In this document: positions 1 to 8,631 of the stretch, in pieces
How positions within the stretch are numbered: the first letter of the stretch is position 1
How the letters are laid out: each line of letters opens with the position of its first letter
The notes under the pieces: model-generated
What the model was told of the DNA's origin: nothing
What the model saw: the letters and a program-made list of their open reading frames with translations, nothing else
Database searches by the model: none
NCBI GenBank assembly: GCA_947313855.1
Contig: CAMZNS010000017.1
Location: 16,809-80,808 of the forward strand
Direction of reading: 5' to 3'
From: an uncultured Deferribacteraceae bacterium
GTDB lineage: Bacteria > Chrysiogenota > Deferribacteres > CAMZNJ01
DNA: 64,000 nt
Made by a program: the position numbers and the translations under genes

Positions 1-801
1 GCGACTCTTCAACGGAATAACCTGATCGAACATATCAAAATCTGTGGCACGAATGGAAACACTCTTGGTATTGTATGGCGACTGAACCACACCCGTTGCC
101 AAAACATACGGCTTCACATAAGTAACACCCTTGATATTCGCAATCTCATCCAACTCACTTGCAGAAATATTAATGGTGTTGCCGTTGGACGGATACTCGT
201 AGTAGGTAGGACTCTGAACAACAACAAAACCCTCGGTCGCCTTTATGTTTTCAGAGATGAGCTTGTGGAAAAAACCTTCGCCGAGGCTAAGCCAAACCAT
301 GGTAAACGCCATACCAGCAGCAAGAGTTAGTATAATCGCAAGGGAGCGAAGCCTGTTACGCACCATGGTACGTATTGCCAAGCGGAAGATCATGGCGAGG
401 TTGCTGCCAACGCCACCATGTTGCTCGGTGCCCTTGGGTTTGTGGGGCACTGACGCTGACGCTGACGCTGATGACGGCACTAACGCTGACGCTGATGACG
501 GCACTGACGCTGATGACGGCACTGACGCTGACGCTGACGCTGATGACGGCACTGACGCTGATGACGGCACTGACGCTGACGCTGATGACGGCACCGACGC
601 TGATGACGGCACTGACGCTGACGCTGATGACGGCACTGACGCTGACGCTGATGACGGCACCGACGCTGACGACGGCACTGACGCTGATGACGGCACTGAC
701 GAATGGGAATCGCTATGGCTGCCGCTACCATTATGATTATGATTATGCTTATTCTTATCCTTATCGATGCGTCCTTCCAAGTTACTCTCGGGTCTAGCCA
801 T
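1..801 (-). CDS. FtsX/LolE-type ABC permease, N-terminal part (runs off the window)
   Basis: This is an inner-membrane permease subunit of a Lol/MacB-type ABC transporter, probably for release of lipoproteins toward the outer membrane. The frame is open from ATG 801-799 to the window edge. After about 135 residues it reads MIFRLAIRTMVRNRLRS followed by a hydrophobic segment (IILTLAAGMAFTMVW) and a periplasmic stretch with SNGNTINISASELDEI, the usual beginning of an FtsX-family subunit. The start overlaps the stop of the upstream permease in an ATGGCTAG arrangement, which supports translational coupling. Oddity: before the first membrane helix lies a His/Asn segment and about 85 residues of Ser-Ala-Val-Pro repeats encoded by a tandem array. 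An internal ATG at 393-391 could be an alternative start that gives a normal N-terminus. C-terminus not seen. Confidence 0.8.
   Translation of the reverse strand, partial: MARPESNLEGRIDKDKNKHNHNHNGSGSHSDSHSSVPSSASVPSSASVPSSASASVPSSASASVPSSASVPSSASASVPSSASVPSSASASASVPSSASVPSSASALVPSSASASASVPHKPKGTEQHGGVGSNLAMIFRLAIRTMVRNRLRSLAIILTLAAGMAFTMVWLSLGEGFFHKLISENIKATEGFVVVQSPTYYEYPSNGNTINISASELDEIANIKGVTYVKPYVLATGVVQSPYNTKSVSIRATDFDMFDQVIPLKSR
445..703. repeat. In-frame 6/18-bp tandem array inside the permease gene
   Basis: Units GCTGAC (6 bp) and GCTGATGACGGCACTGAC (18 bp) alternate in blocks. On the minus strand they encode repeated SSASVP. All units are multiples of three, so the permease frame stays open on both sides. 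Confidence 0.9.
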
Positions 802-2020
802 GCTGCAACCCCCTGACAGTATCAATACGTAAAACCTTCCAGGCAGGATAAAGGGACGTCACCAAAACGATACCCATAATCGACAAGGGCACCGTAATGT
901 AAAGAGACGGAACAACAGCGCCGTACAGCAACGGATCGAAGTAAACGCCACCCAATGAAACAACAGGCAGCACGTTGGAGAAATCTATGCCAACAATCTT
1001 GATGTAAACATTAATCGGTATCGCAATCGCTATGCCAACAACAATACCCACAGATGACACAAATAACGCCTCAAGGGACGTCATTATAAATAAGTAGTGG
1101 GGACGTGTGCCCAACGCACTCATAATTGCGTACTCGCGAATACGCTCATTTACCGAAATAATCATCAAATTGAGAATACCGATGGCAACCGCAAGACCGA
1201 AAATCACCACATATAAATAAACAAAACCGTCAAGAAGCTGAAACATCTGATTAAGGGAGGGATTCGACTCGTACCAACGCAAAATCTCATCCACATTGCC
1301 AAGCTCACCATTCAAAGCCACAAGCTTATCGTAAAACGGCTCCAAAGCAACCGAAGGCATATTGAAAACAATCTCATGGGGGAGATCGTTTGTGCGAAAT
1401 AGATCCTGAAACTCAATACGTGGCATGAAAACAGCAACGCGATCAGACTCCTCGTTCAAAGGACCAAAAATACCACGAACATGATAGATCTCATTGGCAA
1501 AAGAACCATCATAAGCAGATCCGAGAAATACTAGTTCGCTACCAAGACTCAAATTGAGATACTGTGCAAGAACACGACCAACAACTATCCCCTTAGGATC
1601 ATCATCCGAGATAAATTCACCCTGAAGAACGCTGTTGGGAACAACAGTTGTGCTGGACTCATCAGCGGGGTTCACCGCAACAATAGCAACACCAGTGGAG
1701 AGGGTATCGGACGAACCAAGACCGGAAGCATAACTACGCACAGAATAAGAAATACCCTCAGACTCAGCAAGGGCTATGTAAGATTCATTAGCCAAAATAG
1801 GCTCATAAATACTGTTGGTATCGCTAAATAAGTTTGAACGTACGGCAATCTTACCGATAATATCGGTGAGGTCATCCTCAGTTTTGAAAATGAAACCACT
1901 AATCAAGGACTGGAATACTATAATCAAAGCCGTCGCAATAGCAACAGCCACAACCATAATACTACTCCGAGTAGGGTTACGCAAAACATTTCGTGCTGCA
2001 ATAAATGGAACTTGTCTCAT
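794..2020 (-). CDS. LolC/LolE-like ABC transporter permease
   Basis: This is an inner-membrane permease of the FtsX/MacB family. It starts MRQVPFIAARNVLRNPTRSS, a typical cytoplasmic N-terminal amphipathic stretch, followed by one membrane helix, a large periplasmic domain and three C-terminal helices, ending in YPAWKVLRIDTVRGLQ, a family-typical tail. At about 408 residues it is of normal length. I take ATG 2020 as the start; an in-frame start nine codons upstream would add an unlikely hydrophobic leader. It overlaps the next permease by 8 nt, so the two probably form the LolC/LolE-like pair with an ATPase beyond the window. The LolA-like gene upstream on the same strand fits lipoprotein sorting. 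The substrate is inferred from context. Confidence 0.82.
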   Translation of the reverse strand: MRQVPFIAARNVLRNPTRSSIMVVAVAIATALIIVFQSLISGFIFKTEDDLTDIIGKIAVRSNLFSDTNSIYEPILANESYIALAESEGISYSVRSYASGLGSSDTLSTGVAIVAVNPADESSTTVVPNSVLQGEFISDDDPKGIVVGRVLAQYLNLSLGSELVFLGSAYDGSFANEIYHVRGIFGPLNEESDRVAVFMPRIEFQDLFRTNDLPHEIVFNMPSVALEPFYDKLVALNGELGNVDEILRWYESNPSLNQMFQLLDGFVYLYVVIFGLAVAIGILNLMIISVNERIREYAIMSALGTRPHYLFIMTSLEALFVSSVGIVVGIAIAIPINVYIKIVGIDFSNVLPVVSLGGVYFDPLLYGAVVPSLYITVPLSIMGIVLVTSLYPAWKVLRIDTVRGLQHG

Positions 2021-2190
2021 AATAACTATTATACTAACTAACAACAAGGGGCCATGTCAATACAAAATATAATAAAAATAGCTATCCATGGGAATATTTT
2101 ACTAAGAATAATTTCGTGGCAACGAAGAACCATGCCAACGACGACACCAGTCACAGCAACGCCAGAAACAAGGAGCCAGCCCGCGAAACT

Positions 2191-2958
2191 CTAGCGTATG
2201 CGACGAATGTTAGTTAACGAGAAGAAGTTGCGAGCAATCGGAGTATCAAACACTAGCGAATCGTACTGAAAAACAGTGTACTGACCCTCCACTAACTCAT
2301 TGGTAGCAACAATACGAAGAGGGGTTAGCTTCCCATCAATCTCCTGCACATCAGAAAACTTCTTAACACGCACAATCTCACCGAGATCGTCGTAGTATTC
2401 TTCGGTCACAGGGAGTCCGGTCTTAGGCGATACATGAAGAACCACCTTATCCCAGATGATTGCAGAATCTTTGTCGGGGATGCACTGCAAGGTCTGTTCA
2501 ACACGATCGTCCCGCGTCACCTCACAAACGTAGTCTTCAGTAAATGTGTTCGACTCAACAAGGTCGTTGTTGGTGATATCACTCCCCATCCAGCCGTCGT
2601 CCATGAGGGATGATGGCACTTTGATAATTCTGTCGGTTTTAGGGAGGTAGTTGTAAACAAGGTCATCAACCATTAGGGTTGCTGTGCCCCTATCGATCCT
2701 AGGTTGGTCAACCATGACGATAAAATTGTCCGTACCTTCACTCCAAGTGCGTAGGGATAGGGTTCGGGTAAACCTAGAGTTATGAATGGTCATCGTTGCC
2801 TTGCCTTTAGTGGTTTCGGAGCGAAATAAGTTGTCCACACCCTTCAATATCTCCAGTGCACGTGCATCGGTGGTTTTGCCCAACGAAACTGACGGGGCAA
2901 AAGAGAACGTGAATAAGAGCAGGGCAACAGCAACGCTAAAAGCAATAACATGACGCAT
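2191..2958 (-). CDS. LolA-like outer-membrane lipoprotein-sorting protein
   Basis: This is a secreted periplasmic protein of the 'outer membrane lipoprotein-sorting' (LolA-like) family, often encoded beside FtsX-type permeases. ATG 2958 begins MRHVIAFSVAVALLLF, a clear signal peptide; the longer open frame to 3015 lacks one. The mature part is beta-rich with family landmarks: KGKATMTIHNSRFTRTLSLRTW near the N-terminus (split here as KGKATM and RTLSLRTW), VYNYLPKTDRIIKVPSSLM in the centre, MGSDITNNDL, and a C-terminal NFFSLTNIRRIR. About 255 residues, normal length. A role as lipoprotein chaperone for the adjacent permeases is inferred. About 170 nt separate it from the first permease, so co-transcription is likely but not certain. 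Confidence 0.8.
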   Translation of the reverse strand: MRHVIAFSVAVALLLFTFSFAPSVSLGKTTDARALEILKGVDNLFRSETTKGKATMTIHNSRFTRTLSLRTWSEGTDNFIVMVDQPRIDRGTATLMVDDLVYNYLPKTDRIIKVPSSLMDDGWMGSDITNNDLVESNTFTEDYVCEVTRDDRVEQTLQCIPDKDSAIIWDKVVLHVSPKTGLPVTEEYYDDLGEIVRVKKFSDVQEIDGKLTPLRIVATNELVEGQYTVFQYDSLVFDTPIARNFFSLTNIRRIR

Positions 2959-3636
2959 GCAACTAGACCCAAAGCGAGCCAAACCATAAACCTCAACACC
3001 AAAATATCCGAACATAGACGAACCCTCTTCAATAAACTAAGACTATTTTATTACTACAACAATATTGAATCGTTAAGAAAACCCCTCTGACCAGTGCAAC
3101 AAAAGACCATAATATTAACAATACCGATTATAATTGTTCCCCTAACTTATGTCAAGGGGGTATTGTAGATTACGGGCACCGCAAGCATACAGCAAGCTAA
3201 AAATTTAGTAACTTATCGTTAAATCACTCGGCAACCTATTTCGGCAACCCATTCACTAGCTCGCCGGTAGCTCACAGTCGGCTCATCACCAATTAACACA
3301 ATACCGCATAATTTGCACTTAGTCAACAATAATAAATATTCCCTGAATACTTTTTTAATATTTATTGTTTAGTACCACCTTTTACCGCGAAATGATACCA
3401 TCGACTTAGGGCTTAGTTGCTACACCCCGCACATTAATTCCTTATTTTTATGTTTACATGGCATATTTTTTGCTCAACAAACTCCATGACGCTCCATGAC
3501 GCTCCTCTACGCTATTGAATATATTTCAAAAACCTGATATTATTTTTATTGAGCAACTGTCTCGGCTTGAGCAACTGTCTCGGCTTGAGCAACTGCCTCG
3601 GCGTTTAAACAATTATCTCAGTTTGGTGCACAAATT
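2959..3636. other. AT-rich intergenic region between divergent genes
   Basis: This holds the 5' regions of the minus-strand LolA-like gene and the plus-strand cytochrome. I see no open frame with family features. A short stem CCCCT/AGGGG lies near 3140-3160. The right end carries GACGCTCC repeats and an 18-bp array (separate entry). No convincing promoter hexamer pair can be singled out. Confidence 0.5.
3551..3603. repeat. 18-bp tandem repeat, three copies
   Basis: GAGCAACTGTCTCGGCTT occurs twice exactly and a third time with changes (GAGCAACTGCCTCGGCG), ending about 33 nt before the cytochrome start. It therefore lies in the promoter or leader region of that gene. Confidence 0.85.
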
Positions 3637-4470
3637 ATGAAAAAATACGCTATCTTCCTTATTATTGTTCTTGCGACGATGGCAATGGGTATTGCCGCTC
3701 AAACGAGTATCCCCGACTCCCTTCGCAAGTACTACCCACCATACTCCCACAACTACGAGTTTTACAACAACATGCGTAATCAGGAGATCGCTTTGATGTC
3801 CCTCAAGGATGGTATCGATCGAGGCGATTGGGCGACAATCGAAAAGTGGTCATTGTCACTCAGCTTTCTCAACCAAAGAGCCAACGCCATGGTTCCTGAG
3901 TGGAAGGACTACGAACGCGATCGCACCTACGTGGAGCTACTGAAGATTATCAACAGCAACGACTCCGCAAACAGGGATATCGGTCAGGTATCCACCCTCT
4001 ACAATGCCGTCGTTGTTTCGTGCGATTCCTGCCACACCGTCAATCTTGCCAACACAAAACGTGTGTTCTACTCCAACTTCGTCGACAAAAACACAACCAT
4101 TTTGAGCAACTACAACAAGCAGGTCTACACATACAAGTCGTACATGGACTTCGTAAACAGCAACCTCAAGGGGATGGTTGTAGCATCCCTGAGCAATAAC
4201 TGGCGTAGCTCTGCACAGAAGTTTAACGCATTCTTCTCCTCTTATGAGCAGCTTGAGGAAACTTGTGCTTCATGCCACAGTGATCAGGCGAGTATCGACC
4301 GGTTTTTCGGTAAAAGTTACCTACGCCAAAAAGCACGTATCCAGCTCGATATTTCCAAGCGTTTGTCGGACAACCTGTCATACGATGTTCGTAGTTTTGA
4401 GGACAACTATTGTCAGAGCTGTCACAACACGCATAGGTGGACGGATCCCGCCCTTTTCGACAGAAAATAG
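3637..4470 (+). CDS. secreted tri-haem c-type cytochrome
   Basis: A 277-residue exported protein starting MKKYAIFLIIVLATMAMG, a signal peptide, with probable cleavage after GIAAQ. It has three CxxCH haem c attachment motifs: CDSCH (129-133), CASCH (210-214) and CQSCH (259-263). The remainder is helical and rich in Asn, Ser and Tyr, with no other recognised domain. Spacing of the motifs (about 81 and 49 residues) does not match class I monohaem cytochromes and suggests a small multihaem electron carrier acting in the periplasm. No partner oxidoreductase or cytochrome maturation gene lies in the window, so its redox partners are unknown. It is transcribed alone toward a TPR protein gene that follows after about 100 nt. 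Confidence 0.85.
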   Translation: MKKYAIFLIIVLATMAMGIAAQTSIPDSLRKYYPPYSHNYEFYNNMRNQEIALMSLKDGIDRGDWATIEKWSLSLSFLNQRANAMVPEWKDYERDRTYVELLKIINSNDSANRDIGQVSTLYNAVVVSCDSCHTVNLANTKRVFYSNFVDKNTTILSNYNKQVYTYKSYMDFVNSNLKGMVVASLSNNWRSSAQKFNAFFSSYEQLEETCASCHSDQASIDRFFGKSYLRQKARIQLDISKRLSDNLSYDVRSFEDNYCQSCHNTHRWTDPALFDRK

Positions 4471-4577
4471 CCGCTTTTTTCAAAAAAAATAGAATTTTTT
4501 ATTGATATTGCATACCTCTAAGTATATAGTACTATTTGTACTGGGTGTACTATACATATTTGAGCAACGAGGTGTGT

Positions 4578-5957
4578 GTGTCTTTCAAGACATTATCTGA
4601 CTGCTCTTTACGGGTTCCTTCTGCATATTGCTCTGCATACTATTCTGCATACTATTCTGCATTGCTATTGCGATTGATATTTCGATTGATATTGCTATTG
4701 CCGTTCCTGTTTTTAGCAGCACTAACTTTAACCTCCAATACCTCCTTTGCCGACACGGACATTAGCCCTAATAGCAGACGTGTTGCGAATCTGAAGGAGA
4801 TACGTGGAAAAGATATTGTTGATCAGTCCGACGTGGCTGTTCATCAACTTTCACAAAGTGCTTTAAATAGCACACCTATTATTGTGCCCAAACTGACTAT
4901 GCCCAAACGCAACAATATCACCGATTCACAATCCCCAACAGCACACAACTGGCAACCACCCAAACTTCCAAACACCCTTGACGCACGCGAACTTGCCACC
5001 TATGGTGCACAATTCGACAATACCACCGACTCACAACTTGTGCTCGCGTACCTGCATATCGAACAGGGACACTACAACACTGCACTCAAAATCCTGAAAG
5101 AGGCATCTGTGCTGGAACCCTACGACAGTCGTATTCAGTTTTTGTCTGGCATAGCCTACCTCTTGTCTGGCTCCTACTACTCGGCAATCACTAGCCTCAA
5201 CCGCTCACTGAAACTCCAAGAAGAGGCTCTAACCCAACCGAACACTGCCAACACTGCCAACACTGCCAACACCCTCTTTGACGCCCCCATCGCCCCGTGC
5301 ACTTACTACGGACTTGCCATGGCTCAAACCCTTGCCGGCAGACACTCCCAAGCCTACAATACCACCACAGGGCTAATCAACTCATACAAAACAGCAACCA
5401 CAACAGCAACCACAACAGCAACCGCCAACCTGCCACTACTCACACCCCAAAAAACAGGGATGACATGCTTTTACAACCTGCAAAAACAGGTACTTAACCT
5501 AATCCCCAACGGCGGTCTGTCGGATGCCTCCCTTCGCAAGGTGCACCCCCTAGACACCAACATGCAACTCGCCATACTCTACTACCTGCGTGCAGTCATA
5601 CTTAGCAACGCAAAATACTTTAACGACGCGGTGGAGGACGACAAACAAGCCATCAAACTTGTGCCCAACGAAGTTGCATTCCAAAACCACCTCGCATACA
5701 ACTACATGGAAGCGAAAGAGTTCCGAAAAGCGGTGGAGCAACAGTTATCCATCATCGCTACCTTCGGCGGCTCAGCATACTCCTACAACGCCCTATCCCT
5801 AGCGTACACACTCTACGGAGCTCTGGAAAGTGACAACCACCTGTTTTACCAACAAAAAGCCAAGGAAGCCTCCTACAACGCCTGCTACTTCTACCAAGAC
5901 TGCACGATGTACAACTCCATTAACAACGGCGACGTCTTTGTGGAACAATTATATTGA
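4578..5957 (+). CDS. exported TPR-repeat protein
   Basis: A strongly hydrophobic segment near the N-terminus (LILLLPFLFLAALTL followed by SNTSFADT) looks like a signal peptide. Two TPR clusters follow, around residues 150-230 (LAYLHIEQGHYNTALKIL) and 328-395 (HLAYNYMEAKEFRKAVEQ). TPRs make protein-protein scaffolds; the partner is unknown. The start is uncertain: I chose GTG 4578 because GAGG lies 5 nt upstream, but the frame is open from TTG 4536. Small in-frame repeats encode AYYS (about 4620-4665), TAN (about 5242-5270) and TAT (about 5395-5425). It ends just before the dut promoter region. Confidence 0.65.
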   Translation: MSFKTLSDCSLRVPSAYCSAYYSAYYSALLLRLIFRLILLLPFLFLAALTLTSNTSFADTDISPNSRRVANLKEIRGKDIVDQSDVAVHQLSQSALNSTPIIVPKLTMPKRNNITDSQSPTAHNWQPPKLPNTLDARELATYGAQFDNTTDSQLVLAYLHIEQGHYNTALKILKEASVLEPYDSRIQFLSGIAYLLSGSYYSAITSLNRSLKLQEEALTQPNTANTANTANTLFDAPIAPCTYYGLAMAQTLAGRHSQAYNTTTGLINSYKTATTTATTTATANLPLLTPQKTGMTCFYNLQKQVLNLIPNGGLSDASLRKVHPLDTNMQLAILYYLRAVILSNAKYFNDAVEDDKQAIKLVPNEVAFQNHLAYNYMEAKEFRKAVEQQLSIIATFGGSAYSYNALSLAYTLYGALESDNHLFYQQKAKEASYNACYFYQDCTMYNSINNGDVFVEQLY

Positions 5958-5982
5958 AAAAAAGACGCCTTGCCTGTATTAT
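5954..5982 (+). promoter_or_regulatory. candidate promoter for dut operon
   Basis: TTGAAA at 5954-5959 and TATTAT at 5977-5982 are separated by 17 bp. They sit across the stop codon of the TPR gene and just ahead of the dUTPase gene. Confidence 0.4.
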
Positions 5983-6015
5983 AAAATGAACACGTAACGA
6001 ACCAATACGAAACAT

Positions 6016-6891
6016 GTGAGAACAACAATGAACCTTACCACCAACGAAACCATGAACAAATACACAACCCAACACCTCTACCAACAACCCATCTCGCTAG
6101 ACGACAAATACAACATGGAAGACCTCGCCAACCTACTACACAACACATTCGCAAGACCATCATCATCGGCAACAACGGAAAATAACGACAACAACAGACA
6201 TAGCCATCTGAACAATGACCATCTCAGCGGTAACGGTAACGGTAACGGTCATGATGGCAACGGCGAACTCCGTACTGTAAACGTTGACCATGCCCGCAGT
6301 ATCCTCAACCACCTCTTGGCATCATTGGAGTCCCACAGCACACACGGCACATACGACTCACACGACTCACACGGCGGCTTCCAACACCCTCACCCCACTG
6401 CCCCAACAGCCAAGACTACCGCTAACACCAACACTACCCACACCGCTGACGAACAGGTCACCATTCGCGTACACCGTGCCCCCAACGCCAAGCTCCCCAC
6501 TTACGGGAGCACAGAGGCTGCTGGTGCCGATATTTCCGCACTAAACGGTGGCGTCATCAACCCCGGTCAACGTGTTCTCATCGCCACAGGGCTACGTATG
6601 GAGATACCACAAGGGTACGAAATACAGATACGACCCCGTAGCGGTCTTGCCCTCAAAAAAGGTATCACCATGCTCAACACCCCCGGAACCATCGATAGCG
6701 ACTACAGGGGCGAAATCGGACTCATCGCCATCAACCACTCCCAAGAAGTTTTCCGCTACGAAAAAGGTGACCGACTTGCACAGGCCATCGTTGCTCCCGT
6801 CTTGCGAGCAACGTTTGCGGATTCCACAGTCCAACCCCTTACTGCATCAGAGCGTGGTAGCGGAGGGTTCGGCTCCACAGGGATTGGCTGA
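6016..6891 (+). CDS. dut: dUTP diphosphatase with long N-terminal extension
   Basis: Hydrolyses dUTP to dUMP and pyrophosphate, keeping uracil out of DNA and feeding thymidylate synthesis. All five trimeric dUTPase motifs are in the last 145 residues: AGADI (1), RPRSGLALK (2), GTIDSDYRGEI with catalytic Asp (3), RLAQ (4) and RGSGGFGSTG (5). Odd: about 145 residues precede the domain, whereas bacterial dUTPases are usually about 150 residues in total. The extension has an NMEDLANLLHNTF-like helix, then Asn/Gly/His/Thr-rich low complexity with TAACGG DNA repeats. The start is uncertain (GTG 6016 or ATG 6028). It probably heads an operon with trmI, surE and a large exported protein. Confidence 0.9.
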   Translation: MRTTMNLTTNETMNKYTTQHLYQQPISLDDKYNMEDLANLLHNTFARPSSSATTENNDNNRHSHLNNDHLSGNGNGNGHDGNGELRTVNVDHARSILNHLLASLESHSTHGTYDSHDSHGGFQHPHPTAPTAKTTANTNTTHTADEQVTIRVHRAPNAKLPTYGSTEAAGADISALNGGVINPGQRVLIATGLRMEIPQGYEIQIRPRSGLALKKGITMLNTPGTIDSDYRGEIGLIAINHSQEVFRYEKGDRLAQAIVAPVLRATFADSTVQPLTASERGSGGFGSTGIG

Positions 6892-6952
6892 GCACCTAGT
6901 CGTAACGCACAAGCCCCACCTAACACAATTTATAGCAAACCGAGGCACACGA

Positions 6953-7753
6953 ATGACATTTCAATACGGACACACCATTGTACTTGTAAATGAAAAGGGG
7001 CACAAACACCTCGTACCACTCAAAGAGGACGGCGTATTCCATACTCAGTACGGAACCATCACCCACGAAAGTATCTGCAGCTCCGGCGACGGTGCTCGCG
7101 TACTCACCTCCAAAAAACACCCCTACTTCGCATTCTCCCTCACCTACTCCGACTTCGTAATGAATATCAAACGTAACGCACAAATCATCTACCCCAAAGA
7201 CTCCTCCGTTATGATGACTTGGGGAGATATTTTCACCGGGGCAAAAGTCTTGGAAGCAGGTATCGGACAGGGTGCGTTATCCATCAAAATACTGCAATCC
7301 ATCGGTGGCGACGGACTACTCGTCAGCTACGAAAAACGTGAGGACTTTGCACTACAATCACAAAAATTTATTCGCCAATACCTCGTCGAAAGCTCCAAAA
7401 TACCACTCCCACTAGACAAAATGCACCGTGTGGAAGTACGTGATATCTACGACGGAATTGAAGAAACTTTCGAACGAATCATGCTTGACCTACCCGAACC
7501 GTGGCAGGTTATCCCACACATGCACAACTCCCTGGAAGACGGCGGCATTGTTGTGTCATACCTACCATCCATCATACAAGTATCCAAATACGTGGACGCA
7601 TTGGAAGCATCAGGAATATTTCGAGAAATCGAAACCTTCGAACTAATACTCAGACCATGGAAAGTTTCAGGACGTGCGGTACGACCCGAAATGTGGACAT
7701 ACAATCACTCCGCCTTCATCATCAAAGCTCGCAAAGTTGCTAAGGAACAATAA
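6953..7753 (+). CDS. trmI: tRNA (adenine-58-N1)-methyltransferase
   Basis: Uses S-adenosylmethionine to form m1A58 in the T-loop of tRNAs. The N-terminal small domain reads VLVNEKGHKHLVPL and HESICSSGDG. The SAM-binding motif I is VLEAGIGQGALSIKIL and the family hallmark is LDLPEPW, whose Asp contacts the target base. ATG 6953 is chosen because GAGG lies 7 nt upstream and it gives a 266-residue protein of family length. The frame is open much further upstream, but that stretch overlaps dut and is a shadow. It is followed by surE after 2 nt. Confidence 0.87.
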   Translation: MTFQYGHTIVLVNEKGHKHLVPLKEDGVFHTQYGTITHESICSSGDGARVLTSKKHPYFAFSLTYSDFVMNIKRNAQIIYPKDSSVMMTWGDIFTGAKVLEAGIGQGALSIKILQSIGGDGLLVSYEKREDFALQSQKFIRQYLVESSKIPLPLDKMHRVEVRDIYDGIEETFERIMLDLPEPWQVIPHMHNSLEDGGIVVSYLPSIIQVSKYVDALEASGIFREIETFELILRPWKVSGRAVRPEMWTYNHSAFIIKARKVAKEQ

Positions 7754-7755
7754 TC

Positions 7756-8613
7756 ATGAACATACTACTCACAAACGACGACGGCTACGACGCACCCGGA
7801 CTAAGAGCCATGCTCCATGAAGTCAACAAACACAACGGTATGGAAGCAATCTACGTCGCACCACACAAACACATGAGTGCCAAAAGCCACAGCGTTACCA
7901 TATTCGAACCCATAAAACACTACGACCACCATGACGCAAACGGTAACCTCGAAGGCGTATCAGTCGATGGCACACCTGTGGACTGCGTAAACATCGCACT
8001 AGATCGTATCGTAACCAACAAACCGAACATACTAATCTCAGGAATCAACGATGGGGGGAACTTCTCCACCATCTCACTGCTGTCAGGAACATACGCCGCT
8101 GCTGAAGCTGGTGCAAAAGCTGGCATACCATCCATCGCCGTATCACTGCTCACAGGGTTCGGAATCAAAGCCACTGGCGACGACAATATCCCTGACGGAA
8201 TCGATCCCAATATCCTAGCTAGCATCGACTCCAACAACAGAAACTTCAGTGTTGCCGCCAACTTCGTCATGTTCTTCATCACAGAGATTATGCCGCAACT
8301 CAACATCACAGGAGTTCCCTTCTTCAACATCAACGTGCCACCACTCAAAAAAGAACACATCAAAGGTTGGAAATTTACTAGCTTTAGCAAAAACAACTAC
8401 TCAGCAAACTACGAAGTAAACTTATCCCCACAAGGTGAAAAATACTACTGGTACGACTCACGAACCATTCACAACGACATGGCTGACATGAGACCCAATA
8501 CCGACGACCTAGAACTATTTCGCGGCTACATCACCGTCTCACCTTCGAAAATCGACTTCACCGACCATGAAACACTAAACAAACTACTCAAACAAGATTT
8601 CAAGAAATACTAA
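7756..8613 (+). CDS. surE: 5'/3'-nucleotidase SurE
   Basis: A metal-dependent phosphatase of nucleoside monophosphates, cytosolic. It begins MNILLTNDDGYDAPGL, the family signature containing the two metal-binding Asp residues. It continues with HKHMSAKSHSVT, VDGTPVDCVNIAL and SGINDGGNFS, then the LSGTYAAAEAGAKAGIPSIA segment. At 285 residues it is slightly longer than most. It starts 2 nt after trmI, so the two are translationally close. Confidence 0.93.
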   Translation: MNILLTNDDGYDAPGLRAMLHEVNKHNGMEAIYVAPHKHMSAKSHSVTIFEPIKHYDHHDANGNLEGVSVDGTPVDCVNIALDRIVTNKPNILISGINDGGNFSTISLLSGTYAAAEAGAKAGIPSIAVSLLTGFGIKATGDDNIPDGIDPNILASIDSNNRNFSVAANFVMFFITEIMPQLNITGVPFFNINVPPLKKEHIKGWKFTSFSKNNYSANYEVNLSPQGEKYYWYDSRTIHNDMADMRPNTDDLELFRGYITVSPSKIDFTDHETLNKLLKQDFKKY

Positions 8614-8631
8614 CAACAGGAGGCTACTTGC

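Noticed and set aside
375-797. Plus-strand open frames rich in Thr-Leu or Asp-Ala repeats
   Set aside because: Produced by translating the tandem array; the minus strand carries the permease frame.
6548-6952. N-terminal extension of the tRNA methyltransferase overlapping dut
   Set aside because: It is out of frame over conserved dUTPase motifs; the family start and ribosome site fit ATG 6953.
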